DNA from: an uncultured Opitutia bacterium
GTDB taxonomy: Bacteria > Verrucomicrobiota > Verrucomicrobiia > Opitutales > Opitutaceae
Length of the DNA stretch: 51,257 nucleotides
NCBI GenBank assembly: GCA_903902745.1
Contig: CAIUWA010000027.1
Location: 1-51,257 of the forward strand
Direction: 5' to 3'
Under the pieces are notes generated by a model. It did not search any database. It had not been told where the DNA came from and was given only the letters and a program-made list of their open reading frames with translations. Positions within the stretch are counted from its first letter, which is position 1; each line of letters starts with the position of its first letter. The translations under genes and the position numbers were made by a program. Positions 8,479-18,895 of this stretch are shown one piece after another.

Positions 8479-10263
8479 ATGACAAGCCACACCCCCGACC
8501 CGGTCCAGGCTGCGCCAGCCGGGGCGGGGATGAATCGCGGTTGGCTGCCGGCACTGGGCTGTGCGCTGGCCGGCGCGGCGCTGTTCCAGTTTTTTGGCAA
8601 CGCGAACCACGGCTACATCGACACGTCATCGCTGTTCTACTGGTGGGGTTACCAATGGTGGAATCCGGGATCGGAAACCGAGCACGGCTGGCTGATCCTG
8701 GCGCTCAGCGGCTGGCTGCTCGCGCGCAACCTGCGCGCAAGGGGAGAGGGGCGTGGGGCTAGTGGCGACAGCGGCGATTCCCGGGCGGAAGCACCGGCGT
8801 CCGGCCTCAGGTGTCCGGCTTCCCTCTGGCCGGCCGCGGCCGCCATGGCCGGCGGGCTGGCCCTGCATGCGGTGGGTTTCGCGGTGCAGCAGGCGCGGAT
8901 TTCCATCGTCGCGCTACTGTGCTTCAGCTGGGGCGTGCTGGCGCTGGGCGGTGGGCGACCGTGGCGGCGGGCGTCGGCGTTTCCGCTGGCCTTCATGGTT
9001 TTTGCCATCCCGCTCAACGTGCTTGATTCGGTGGGCTTCTGGCTGCGGATGGGGGTGAGCCGCGCCAGTGCGGGACTCGCGCACGCGGCGGGCATCGGGG
9101 TGCTGCAAAACGGGACCCAACTGCTGGCACCCGACGGTCGCTACCAGTATGATGTGGCGGCCGCGTGCTCGGGTGTAAATTCGCTCATGGCCCTCGCGGC
9201 CCTGTCGTTGCTGGTGGGCTATCTCACCTTCCGCCCTTGGTGGCTGCGCGGCTTTGTGCTGCTGCTCTGCGTGCCATTGGCGTACCTCGGTAATCTGGCC
9301 CGCATTTCGTCGATCATTTTCGCGGCGCAGGCGGGCGGCCAGCAGTGGGGTGATGCGGCGCACACGGTGATGGGCTACGGGGTTTTCGTGATCGTGCTGG
9401 GCGGCGTGCTGGCCGTGGTCGGCCTGTTGCGCCGGTTCATTCGTCCTGGGTGGCTGGTGGATAATGAGGTGTCGGAGGGTAGGGACGAGCGGCCCGCTCG
9501 TCCGTCTGGCGACGCAGTCATGCTTTCAACGGGGAAGGAAGGGCGGGCCGCCCGTCCCTACCTGTTGGCGCTGATGCTGGCGGTCGTCCTGCTCGCCTCG
9601 GGTGAAATGGCTGCACTCGCGAAGCTAGGCGGACAGCCGTTGATGGGCGGTGCAGGCGTGCGACTGGCCAGCGGGGGCCGGGATCCGGTCGAGCTGCCGG
9701 CGTTTCTGGGCACGGAATGGATCGGCCGCGCGGCCGAGGTGAGCGCGGTGGAGCGGGAGATCCTGCCGCCGGACACCGGATTTTCGCGCAAGAGCTATGT
9801 GGCCTTTGCCGATCCGTCGCGGCAGGTATTTCTTTCCCTGGTGCTGAGCGGGCGCGACCGCACTTCGATTCACCGTCCGGAACTTTGCCTGGTGGGGCAG
9901 GGGTGGACCATTGAGAATGCGAGCCTCCATCATTTCGCGGCCCCGGGATTGACCAGGGAGAATGCATTTCCGGCCACTGTGCTGCACGTGCGGCGCGAAG
10001 TCATGACGACGGGCGGGCGCGTCATCGTGCCGCAACTGGTGGCGTATTGGTTTGTGAGCAGCGACGCGGTGGTCGCCTCGCACTGGCAGCGCTTTGCGCA
10101 CGATGCGTGGAACCGCCTCCGGCATCTGCGCGCCGACCGCTGGGCCTATGTGCTGATGCAAACCGATGCGAGTGACGGTGACACCGCCGCGCTCGCCCGG
10201 ATGCAGGCCGTGCTGGATCGGACGCTGCCGGTGTTTCAGCCGCCGCTAGCTGGAGCGCGTTGA
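8479..10263 (+). CDS. Exosortase fused to an EpsI-like domain
   Basis: A 594-residue inner-membrane protein. Residues about 18-325 form a multi-helix exosortase domain with the cysteine-protease-like triad: Cys230 in AAACSGVNSL, Arg275 in GNLARISSII and His295 in AHTVMGYG. Exosortases cut and transfer proteins that carry a C-terminal PEP-CTERM signal. Residues about 362-594 form an EpsI-type domain (IHRPELCLVGQGW at 464-476, VVPQLVAYWF-like strand) with its own membrane anchor at about 361-376. The two are joined by a charged linker (about 326-360) encoded by paired DNA palindromes. ATG at 8530 (MNRGWLP), preceded by a GGGGCGGGG stretch, may be the real start. A PEP-CTERM protein lies at 50241-51117. 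Confidence 0.88.
   Translation: MTSHTPDPVQAAPAGAGMNRGWLPALGCALAGAALFQFFGNANHGYIDTSSLFYWWGYQWWNPGSETEHGWLILALSGWLLARNLRARGEGRGASGDSGDSRAEAPASGLRCPASLWPAAAAMAGGLALHAVGFAVQQARISIVALLCFSWGVLALGGGRPWRRASAFPLAFMVFAIPLNVLDSVGFWLRMGVSRASAGLAHAAGIGVLQNGTQLLAPDGRYQYDVAAACSGVNSLMALAALSLLVGYLTFRPWWLRGFVLLLCVPLAYLGNLARISSIIFAAQAGGQQWGDAAHTVMGYGVFVIVLGGVLAVVGLLRRFIRPGWLVDNEVSEGRDERPARPSGDAVMLSTGKEGRAARPYLLALMLAVVLLASGEMAALAKLGGQPLMGGAGVRLASGGRDPVELPAFLGTEWIGRAAEVSAVEREILPPDTGFSRKSYVAFADPSRQVFLSLVLSGRDRTSIHRPELCLVGQGWTIENASLHHFAAPGLTRENAFPATVLHVRREVMTTGGRVIVPQLVAYWFVSSDAVVASHWQRFAHDAWNRLRHLRADRWAYVLMQTDASDGDTAALARMQAVLDRTLPVFQPPLAGAR
9480..9560. repeat. Pair of inverted palindromic units inside the exosortase gene
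   Basis: Two 24-nt units lie at 9480-9503 (plus) and 9537-9560 (inverted). By eye they match at 21 of 24 positions. The first has a perfect 9-bp inverted repeat around one centre base (GACGAGCGG / CCGCTCGTC). They encode the linker between the exosortase and EpsI domains (reading GRDERPARPS and GKEGRAARPY), so the element keeps the frame open. The form is like REP/BIME elements found between genes. Confidence 0.7.
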
Positions 10264-10279
10264 CCGGAGGGGTGTGGAA

Positions 10280-10337
10280 GGGGCTTTCCGCCCCGACTGT
10301 TCGCCCGGCAGACCAAGGCGCCGGGGCATAAAGCCCC
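10280..10337. repeat. Inverted repeat between exosortase and rny
   Basis: GGGGCTTTCCGCCCC (10280-10294) and GGGGCATAAAGCCCC (10323-10337) are nearly reverse complements (13 of 15), and each is also partly self-complementary. No long T-run follows either strand, so a simple intrinsic terminator is not clear; the pair may be a REP-like element or may protect the 3' end of the exosortase transcript. Confidence 0.5.
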
Positions 10338-10473
10338 GCCCGCAGTTTTCAAGCTGAGCCACGCCACCGGCCGCAACGAAGGCTTGAGCTTTCGTCCCCG
10401 GCACTTACGTTGCGGCTCCTTGACGTCAGGAAGCGCAGCCGACTTCGCCTTGCTGATCGCCGAGAGCGACCCG

Positions 10474-12000
10474 ATGGACTGGTCGCTCGCGGTGGCGCTT
10501 GTCTTGGGCGGGACCCTCGGGTTCATCGTCGTCTGGGGACTGACCCGGCAGGCCCGCCGTGTGGCCCGCGTCCAGGCGTCCGAACTCATGGGGGTGGCGC
10601 GGCGCGAGGCCGCGGTCGCCGCCGAGGAAATCAAGCAGAAGGCCGAGGCGGAAATCCAGGAACGGCGCGCCGAGGCCAACCGCGAGTTCGACCGCCGCGA
10701 GATCGAGGCGGACCTGAAGCTGCGCGAAATGCGCTCGCACGAGGAATCGCTCGCGCTGCTCGACTTCCAGTTTGAGCAGAAGCAGGAAAAACTGGCCCGC
10801 GAGAACGCTGCCGTGAAGCAGGCGCGCGATGCCATCCGGGCCCTGTCCAAGAGTGTCCGCCAGCGCCTTGAAGGCGTGGCCCACATGGACGGCGAGGAAA
10901 TCAAGAAGGCCCTGCGCGAGGAGGTCATGATCGAGTGCCAGGATGAGCTGCGCCTGCTCCGCCACGAGACGCTCGAGCGTTCCGAGCAGGACCTGCAGAA
11001 CGAGGCCAAGCGCATCCTCATCGCCGCGATGCAGCGCCTCTCCAGCAAGCCCAACAACGATATCACCGCGACGATCGTCCACCTCCCGAGCGAGGACATG
11101 AAGGGCCGCATCATCGGCCGCGAGGGTCGGAACATCAAAGCCTTCGAGGCCGCCACGGGTGTCACGCTGCTCATCGACGAGTCGCCGCAGCTCGTGCTCA
11201 TTTCCTCCTTCGACCCGGTGCGCCGGGAAGTCGCGCGCGTCGCGCTGGAGGCGCTGGTCAAGGACGGCCGCATCCATCCGGCGACCATCGAGGAATTCGT
11301 GAAGCGCGCCCAGGAGGAGATCGACCTGACCACCGAGCAGGCCGGCGAGGCCGCGGTGCAGAAGCTCGGCGTCAACGGCCTGCACCACGAGGTCATCAAG
11401 CTCCTCGGCCGATTGAAGTACCGGTTTTCCTACACCCAGAACGTCCTCGACCACTCGGTCGAGGTGGGCTTCCTCGCCTCGATGCTGGCGAGCGAGCTCG
11501 GCCTCGATCCAAACCTGGCGAAGCGCGCCGGCCTGCTCCACGACATTGGCAAGGGGATCGAGGGCGAATACGAGGGCAGTCACGCGCACATCGGCGCCGA
11601 GTTCATCAAGCGCCACGGGGAAACGGGCATCGTCGTCAACGCCGTGGCCGCGCACCACGAGGAAGTGAAGCCCGAGACCGTCTATGCCGGCCTCGTGATC
11701 CTCGCCGACACCGTTTCCGCCGTCCGGCCCGGCGCGCGCGCCGAGTCGATGACGAGTTACCTCCAGCGGCTCGAGCGGCTCGAAAAACTCGCGCTGACGC
11801 TGGAGGGCGTGCAGCAGGCCTTTGCGATCCAGGCCGGCCGCGAGATCCGGGTCGTGGTTTCACCGCAGCAGGTCACCGACGACCGTGCCCGGGAGATCGC
11901 CAAGGAACTCCGCCGCCGCATCGAGGAGGAGCTGCAGTACCCAAGCACGATCAAGATCACCGTCATCCGCGAAAGCCGTTTCACCGAAACGGCGACCTGA
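10474..12000 (+). CDS. rny: Ribonuclease Y
   Basis: A 508-residue membrane-anchored endoribonuclease that starts mRNA decay. It has one N-terminal helix (LAVALVLGGTLGFIVVWGL, about residues 5-23) and a long charged coiled coil (about 25-195). The KH RNA-binding domain carries GRIIGREGRNIKAFE from residue 211. The HD metal-binding phosphohydrolase domain has the HD pair at 356-357 in LLHDIGKG and a later AAHHEE. The length is close to the usual ~520. The chosen ATG at 10474 sits directly before the membrane helix; an in-frame TTG at 10384 would add 30 residues without family support. RNase Y next to an RNase E/G gene 10 kb away means both degradosome nuclease types may be present in one genome. 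Confidence 0.95.
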   Translation: MDWSLAVALVLGGTLGFIVVWGLTRQARRVARVQASELMGVARREAAVAAEEIKQKAEAEIQERRAEANREFDRREIEADLKLREMRSHEESLALLDFQFEQKQEKLARENAAVKQARDAIRALSKSVRQRLEGVAHMDGEEIKKALREEVMIECQDELRLLRHETLERSEQDLQNEAKRILIAAMQRLSSKPNNDITATIVHLPSEDMKGRIIGREGRNIKAFEAATGVTLLIDESPQLVLISSFDPVRREVARVALEALVKDGRIHPATIEEFVKRAQEEIDLTTEQAGEAAVQKLGVNGLHHEVIKLLGRLKYRFSYTQNVLDHSVEVGFLASMLASELGLDPNLAKRAGLLHDIGKGIEGEYEGSHAHIGAEFIKRHGETGIVVNAVAAHHEEVKPETVYAGLVILADTVSAVRPGARAESMTSYLQRLERLEKLALTLEGVQQAFAIQAGREIRVVVSPQQVTDDRAREIAKELRRRIEEELQYPSTIKITVIRESRFTETAT

Positions 12001-12008
12001 ACGGAATC

Positions 12009-12102
12009 TTCAACACAGAGGGCGCAGAGACCGCGGAGAGGACCGGTTGACTCCAAGGCGGGACTTTACTCCCTCTGCGCTCTCTGCGAACTCTGAGTTG
12101 AA
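12009..12102. repeat. CACAGAG-type inverted repeat ending at the queF start
   Basis: The left arm, about 12009-12038, contains ACACAGAGGGCGCAGAGA. The right arm, about 12071-12102, contains CTCTGCGCTCTCTGCGAACT. They pair imperfectly over about 30 nt with a loop near 32 nt. The right arm ends five bases before the queF ATG and so covers its ribosome-binding region. A relative with the same words lies at 46877-46962. This looks like a dispersed palindromic element. Confidence 0.65.
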
Positions 12103-12107
12103 CCACC

Positions 12108-12470
12108 ATGGCAAATCTGAAACTTCTCGAGACCTTCCCCAATCCCGCGCCGCGGCGCGACTACGTGATCGAGCACACGCATCATGAGTTCACGTCGCTC
12201 TGCCCGATGACGGGGCACCCGGATTTCGCCAACATCACCGTCAAGTACGTGGCGGACAAGAAGTGCGTCGAGCTGAAATCGCTGAAGCTTTATTTTCACG
12301 CCTACCGCAACGAGGGCATTTTCTTCGAGGCGGTGACCAACAAGATTTGCGACGACCTCGGCGGCGCGCTCCAGCCGCGCAGCCTGACGATCATTGCGGA
12401 CTGGAAGGCCCGCGGCGGCTTCACCTCGGTGGTCACGGCGGAGTGGCGGCCAGCGCGTCGGAAAAAATAG
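12108..12470 (+). CDS. queF: NADPH-dependent 7-cyano-7-deazaguanine reductase QueF (type I)
   Basis: A 120-residue T-fold enzyme that reduces preQ0 to preQ1 in queuosine biosynthesis. The catalytic Cys32 lies in TSLCPMTGHPDF with the general acid Asp39. The QueF signature ELKSLK (55-60) is followed by LYFHAYRNEGIFFE, giving the substrate-binding His and Glu. The size matches the short single-domain type I (B. subtilis YkvM) rather than the 280-residue E. coli type. ATG at 12108 follows a palindromic repeat by five bases with no clear Shine-Dalgarno site. No other queuosine genes are in the window. Confidence 0.95.
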   Translation: MANLKLLETFPNPAPRRDYVIEHTHHEFTSLCPMTGHPDFANITVKYVADKKCVELKSLKLYFHAYRNEGIFFEAVTNKICDDLGGALQPRSLTIIADWKARGGFTSVVTAEWRPARRKK

Positions 12471-12570
12471 CAGCAGGCTGCGGTAATGGACTCGGGCCGA
12501 ATCTTTCCACCGGACCAGATGGGCATTGCCTGAGCGATAAAAGATTCCAAGTTTGCCGGTTGATTTCCCC

Positions 12571-13368
12571 ATGGAACTAAAAGCCCTGTTCCTTGCGGTA
12601 CTCACCGCTTCCGCGGCCCTGGCCGCTGATTCCATCCCGCTCTTCAACGCCGTGCTCAACATGGGCAAGGACCAGCGCTTCGTGCTGGCCGACGCCGCCG
12701 GCACCGCCAGCGGCTGGCTGAAGCTGGGTGATGCCTACGCCGGCTACACGCTGAAGTCCTACGAGGCCGCCGCTTCCACACTCACGCTGGAGCGCGATGG
12801 CAAGACGACCAAGATCACTCTGGTTAATGGCGCGGGCGTGAAGGATGCGCCGGTGCCGACCGCGGCCACCATGGCGGATGCCCAGGAACTTTTCCGGGTC
12901 ATGCGCTTTGACGAGATGATGGGCAAGATCCTCGACCAGCAAAAGAAGGCCATGGGGTCGGCGATGCAGCAGCAGATGAATCAGCGGATGGCGCAGCTGA
13001 AAATCGCGGAGGAGGACAAGCCGGCGTTCATGGCAATGCAGCAAAAACTGTTCGACGATTCGATGAATGCGGCGATGGGTCCCGATATGATCGCCGACAT
13101 GGCCAAGATCTACAGCGAGGTCTTCACGAAGGATGAGATTGGCAGCATGGCCGCATTTTATGGCACGGTGGGCGGGCAGGCCCTGATCGACAAGCAGCCC
13201 GCGGTGCAGCAAAAGATGATGGCGGTCATGATGCCGCGCATCATGCAAAGCCAGGCGAAGGTGCAGCAGACGATGCGCGACTTCACCGCCGAACTCGCAG
13301 CGAAGCACGCGGCGGCAGCTGGCAACAGCGCTCCGCCGGCTCCCGCTCCGGCCCCGGCCAAGCCATAA
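12571..13368 (+). CDS. Exported DUF2059-domain protein
   Basis: A 265-residue protein starting MELKALFLAVLTASAALAADS, a clear Sec signal peptide with an ALA-AD cleavage site near residue 19. Residues about 30-85 form a small beta-rich part. Residues about 100-235 are helical and rich in Met and Gln (FRVMRFDEMMGKIL, then SEVFTKDEIGSMAAFYGTVGGQALIDKQP). The second part matches the DUF2059 family, whose members are periplasmic and of unknown function. A tail of Ala and Pro (APPAPAPAPAKP) ends the protein. ATG at 12571 is chosen because an upstream in-frame extension would put six residues before the signal peptide. The gene appears single; the next gene is convergent. Confidence 0.78.
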   Translation: MELKALFLAVLTASAALAADSIPLFNAVLNMGKDQRFVLADAAGTASGWLKLGDAYAGYTLKSYEAAASTLTLERDGKTTKITLVNGAGVKDAPVPTAATMADAQELFRVMRFDEMMGKILDQQKKAMGSAMQQQMNQRMAQLKIAEEDKPAFMAMQQKLFDDSMNAAMGPDMIADMAKIYSEVFTKDEIGSMAAFYGTVGGQALIDKQPAVQQKMMAVMMPRIMQSQAKVQQTMRDFTAELAAKHAAAAGNSAPPAPAPAPAKP

Positions 13369-13402
13369 GGCCAATCGCCGATGCGGTTGCTCCAAAAGGA
13401 GC

Positions 13403-13420
13403 GCGGACCTCACGGTCCGC
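13403..13420. repeat. Perfect 7-bp hairpin between convergent genes
   Basis: GCGGACC and GGTCCGC flank a TCAC loop between the DUF2059 gene and the IMPase gene, which converge. No T-run follows on either side. It may be a REP-like palindrome or a factor-independent stop of low strength. The rest of 13369-13542 shows no gene. Confidence 0.45.
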
Positions 13421-13542
13421 TGCAGGGATCTTCCGGTCGTTTAGGGAAGGTAATCGGACCGGGAGATCCGTTCTCCTTCATGGCGCAAAAACTCCGGGCG
13501 ATTGGGATAAGGCCCGGAATCCACGCGGCGCACCGGGTACGA

Positions 13543-14307
13543 CTACGGATTCAAGGCCGCAATCACCTGCGCGTGCAGGCCGGCGCTGGCGGCGACTGTT
13601 GAACTGCCGTGCACCGGATCGCGGCCCTGCCAGTCGGTGATGACGCCGCCGGCGCCGCGGACGACCGGGACCAGCGCGGCGATGTCCCACGGATTCATGA
13701 TCGGGTCGAGCATCACGTCCGCCCAGCCGCCGGCGAGGAGAAGGTAGCCGTAGCAATCGCCCCAGGTGCGGACGAGTTTCGCGCGTTGCACCAGCTGCGC
13801 ATAGGCGGCGCCATCCTGGTGTTTCGCGGGATTGAGCGGGTCACTCGTGAGCAGGGTCGCCTCCTCCAGGCGGGCCACCGCGCGACAGCGCACGGCTCGG
13901 CCGTTGAGCGTGGTGACAGTGCCGTCGCCGACCATGAGTTGCCGGAGCACGGGCTGGTGAATGCAACCGAGCACGGGCTCGCCCCGATGCAACAGGGCGA
14001 TGAGCGTGCCCCAGAGCGGGACGCCGCTGATGAAGCTCTTCGTGCCATCCACCGGGTCGAGCATCCAGACCCATTCGGCGTCGGCGCGGTCGCGGCCAAA
14101 CTCCTCGCCGATGATGCCGTGCCCGGGAAATTTCTTCGCGATGAGGGCCCGCATGAGCTCCTCCGCGCCGCGATCGGCGAGCGTCACCGGGGTCTGGTCA
14201 GCCTTCGTCTCGACCGCGAGGCCGGGCGACCCGAACAACGGCCGGATGAAATCGCCGCTGGCTTGGGCGAGTTCGAGCATGAAAGCGCGGTAGGGAGCGA
14301 GATCCAC
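13543..14307 (-). CDS. Inositol monophosphatase-family phosphatase, probably histidinol-phosphatase
   Basis: A 254-residue protein of the Mg-dependent IMPase superfamily. Motifs are GEEFG (the metal-binding Glu), LDPVDGTKSFISG (the DPxDGT metal and catalytic motif) and DPIMNPWDIAALVPVVRGAGG (the WDxAA motif). The form 'TWGDCYGYLLLA' with 'DPIMNPWD' is typical of the HisN-type histidinol-phosphatases of actinobacteria and related groups, which dephosphorylate histidinol phosphate in histidine synthesis; inositol or other sugar phosphates remain possible. The start is placed at GTG 14307 (MDLAPYRAF), preceded by AAGGGATT. An upstream GTG at 14340 would lie inside a palindromic repeat arm. Confidence 0.82.
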   Translation of the reverse strand: MDLAPYRAFMLELAQASGDFIRPLFGSPGLAVETKADQTPVTLADRGAEELMRALIAKKFPGHGIIGEEFGRDRADAEWVWMLDPVDGTKSFISGVPLWGTLIALLHRGEPVLGCIHQPVLRQLMVGDGTVTTLNGRAVRCRAVARLEEATLLTSDPLNPAKHQDGAAYAQLVQRAKLVRTWGDCYGYLLLAGGWADVMLDPIMNPWDIAALVPVVRGAGGVITDWQGRDPVHGSSTVAASAGLHAQVIAALNP

Positions 14308-14320
14308 AATCCCTTTGAAA

Positions 14321-14486
14321 CCACGAAATACACGAAACACACGAAAAATGGGTGGACCCTGATTTGGTAGGGCGAGGCGTCCCCGCCGAGCCGCGGCTCA
14401 CCGGGGGCGGTTCGCCCAACCCGCTGACGACTCCAAAATTTCCGGAGAAGCAGGATTGGATTTCGTGTCTTTGGTGTGTTTCGTGG
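14321..14486. repeat. CACGAAA-type inverted repeat spanning a divergent gene pair
   Basis: Left arm 14321-14346 and right arm 14461-14486 are each 26 nt and near-perfect reverse complements (words CCACGAAA, ACACGAAA). Between them lies a second palindromic segment including the perfect GAGCCGCGGCTC (14388-14399). The left arm begins 13 bases upstream of the IMPase start, and the right arm ends 9 bases upstream of the exonuclease start, so the whole intergenic space is repeat. Confidence 0.75.
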
Positions 14487-14495
14487 TGACGCCTC

Positions 14496-15161
14496 ATGAA
14501 TTGGACCGAACAGCCGATTTTCTTCGTGGATTTTGAAGGCAGTGCCGCCTCGGGGGTGCTGGAGTATGGCGTGGTCACGCTGCACGCCGGCCGGGTGGTG
14601 GAGGCAAAGACGCGGCTGTGCCGCGCCACGGGACGGGTGCATGCCCGGGACAGCGAAGTGCATGGCCTGCGCGCGGACGACCTTTCGATCCATGCGCCGT
14701 TTGCGAACGATTGGGATTATTTTGCTGAGCTGCGCGAGCGAGGTCCGCTGGCGGCGCACTATGCGGGCGTGGAAAATTCGCTGCTGAAATCCGTCTGGCC
14801 TTATCCGCGCAACTCGCCCGACTTTGCGCGGCCGGGCGAACGGGTCATTGACTGGGGCCCGTGGGTGGATTCGGCGCGGCTCTACGCGCAATTCTACCCG
14901 CAATTTGCGTCGGGCCGGTTGGAATCGCTGGTCGGCGCGTGCGGCCTGCAGGGCGAACTTGAGGCCCTGGCGGCCGTGCATTGTCCGCCGGACCGGCGGC
15001 GCTACCATGCCGCGCTTTACGACGCCCTGGCCGGCGCGCTGCTCCTGGGGGCGCTGGCCCGCGATGCCAAGCTGGCCGGTCTCAGTGTCATGCAGCTGCT
15101 GGCGTTCAGCACCTTCGATCCACAGAAGCGCGACGCCCTCACGCAGGAGGAATTGTTTTAA
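14496..15161 (+). CDS. DEDDh-type 3'-5' exonuclease (DnaQ-like)
   Basis: A 221-residue protein with the DnaQ exonuclease fold. IFFVDFEGS gives the ExoI motif, where D12 and E14 bind metal. SEVHGLRADDL resembles the loop after ExoI in polymerase III epsilon-like proteins. LAAHYAGVENSLL is ExoII-like, and RRRYHAALYDALAGALLL is ExoIII with the His and Asp that define the DEDDh class. It lacks BRCT, helicase or tau-binding parts, so a free-standing repair or RNA-processing nuclease is likely. ATG at 14496 follows the right arm of the palindrome. The stop overlaps the convergent MazG-like gene by 4 nt. Confidence 0.8.
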   Translation: MNWTEQPIFFVDFEGSAASGVLEYGVVTLHAGRVVEAKTRLCRATGRVHARDSEVHGLRADDLSIHAPFANDWDYFAELRERGPLAAHYAGVENSLLKSVWPYPRNSPDFARPGERVIDWGPWVDSARLYAQFYPQFASGRLESLVGACGLQGELEALAAVHCPPDRRRYHAALYDALAGALLLGALARDAKLAGLSVMQLLAFSTFDPQKRDALTQEELF

Positions 15162-15487
15162 TTTCCGACCGGCGGGGCGGCGAGACGGGCCTTGAGTTCG
15201 GTCATGGTTTTCAGAAAAGCGCGCTCCAGGTCCACCTCATAGAGTTCGGCCAGCACGAGAATGCTCCAGAGGCAGTCGGCGAGTTCGTGGGCGAGCTTCG
15301 CGTCGAGGTCGGTGGCGGGGCGCCGGCCGTCCTTCGCCATCAGGAGTTTCATCAAGTCCCCCACGTCGCCGACAAAGCCCTGGGCGAGCTCGGCGCGGGA
15401 CCACGGGCGGCCGTCGCGGCTGGTTTCATGGGCGGCATAGCGGGCGTGGATTTCCATCGCCCGACGGGTGAGTTCGGCAAGTTCCAT
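15158..15487 (-). CDS. MazG-like nucleotide pyrophosphohydrolase-type protein
   Basis: A 109-residue all-alpha protein. DVGDLMKLLMA and LAHELADCLWSILVLAELYEVDLERAF match the four-helix MazG/all-alpha NTP pyrophosphatase fold: the family pattern is ExxE ... ExxD, and here the first pair reads D-V-G-D and the second E-L-A-D. Such enzymes hydrolyse non-canonical NTPs to NMP and pyrophosphate; substrate is unknown. The first acidic pair being Asp/Asp instead of Glu/Glu is slightly unusual. It is convergent with the exonuclease gene, sharing the TTAA at their stops, and lies downstream of the Hpt gene with 25 bases between. Confidence 0.72.
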   Translation of the reverse strand: MELAELTRRAMEIHARYAAHETSRDGRPWSRAELAQGFVGDVGDLMKLLMAKDGRRPATDLDAKLAHELADCLWSILVLAELYEVDLERAFLKTMTELKARLAAPPVGN

Positions 15488-15512
15488 GGCCGTGGTTTGC
15501 CGGCGCGGCGGG

Positions 15513-15899
15513 TCAGGGTGTCCCGAGGTGGGGAAAGCGGAGCAGCAATTCGTTCAGGCCGGCGAGGAACGCTTCATTCGCGGCCTTGAGGCCGGTGACG
15601 CGGTCGGGGAGCGCCAGTGAGTTCCAATTGTGCTCGAGCTGCTGCAGATGGTGCGCGCTGGTGCTGAAGCCAAAACTGGCGACTGCGCCGCGCAATTTGT
15701 GCAATTCATGCGCAGCTTCCTTTGGGCTCACGGTGCCGGCGTTCAATTCCATCGCGGCCAGTCGCAGGCCGACATCCGTGCGCAGGGCGGTCACCATGGT
15801 CCGGTCCAGTTCCTGGTCGGTGGCGTCCCCTTCGGCAAACCATTGGTCGGCCAGCTTGGTATCGAGTATGGGGATTTGGGAATCCACCGGATCATCCAA
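15513..15899 (-). CDS. Stand-alone histidine phosphotransfer (Hpt) protein
   Basis: A 128-residue helical protein. AAHELHKLRGAVASFGF (62-78) matches the Hpt signature HxLKGxxxxxG, with the phospho-accepting His at about residue 67. Hpt proteins relay phosphate between response-regulator receiver domains in multistep phosphorelays. No kinase or receiver gene is in the window, so its partners are elsewhere. The start is uncertain: TTG at 15899 or GTG at 15887 (MDSQIPIL). It may be co-transcribed with the MazG-like gene 25 bases downstream. Confidence 0.75.
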   Translation of the reverse strand: MDDPVDSQIPILDTKLADQWFAEGDATDQELDRTMVTALRTDVGLRLAAMELNAGTVSPKEAAHELHKLRGAVASFGFSTSAHHLQQLEHNWNSLALPDRVTGLKAANEAFLAGLNELLLRFPHLGTP

Positions 15900-16132
15900 C
15901 TATGTGCCGGCTTCAACTCCAGCCTAAATGCGGCCCAGTCCGCGTGGAATACGCGGTCTTCCTGGGTTCATGATCGTGCCCCCAAACTGAATCCGCCGCC
16001 CGTTCCCAGCGGCTTTGCATCCCTGGGACAACTGGCGCCATCACGGGTCATACTGACCATGCTTGGCACAGCTGGCGCGGAAAATCCCCTCGAGACTGGC
16101 GTGGCGCGCGGTATGCGATAGACTGTGGAATC

Positions 16133-18715
<2,583 letters not shown>

Positions 18716-18756
18716 GTTGATTCTCGGAGAAACAAGCTGAGCAGCTTCGCAAGCTC

Positions 18757-18789
18757 CCGTCGGGGTACGGCTCGACCGCACCCCGACGG
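18757..18789. repeat. 10-bp perfect inverted repeat downstream of clpB
   Basis: CCGTCGGGGT (18757-18766) and ACCCCGACGG (18780-18789) enclose 13 bases. There is no T-run after it, so it looks more like a REP-type palindrome than an intrinsic terminator, though it could shield the clpB mRNA end. A stretch at about 18851-18890 (TTTGCGCCCCTGCGCC, CTTTGCGTGAAC) resembles one arm of the CACAGAG-type palindromes and lies just upstream of the decarboxylase start. Confidence 0.5.
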
Positions 18790-18895
18790 AAGGGCAAGCA
18801 CAAGGGCGCACCCCTTGGCCGACCCCGGCGACAGCACCCGAGGGTGGAAGTTTCTGCTTTGCGCCCCTGCGCCTTTGCGTGAACTTTGCAGCTTC

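Noticed and set aside
10384-10473. TTG start giving RNase Y 30 extra residues
   Set aside because: The ATG at 10474 begins directly before the membrane helix as in the family; the extension shows no homology-like features.
16055-16080. Possible sigma-54 site (TTGGCACAGCTGGCGC) before clpB
   Set aside because: The -24 TGGCAC word is present, but the -12 element (TTGC) is not, and no enhancer-binding protein is nearby.
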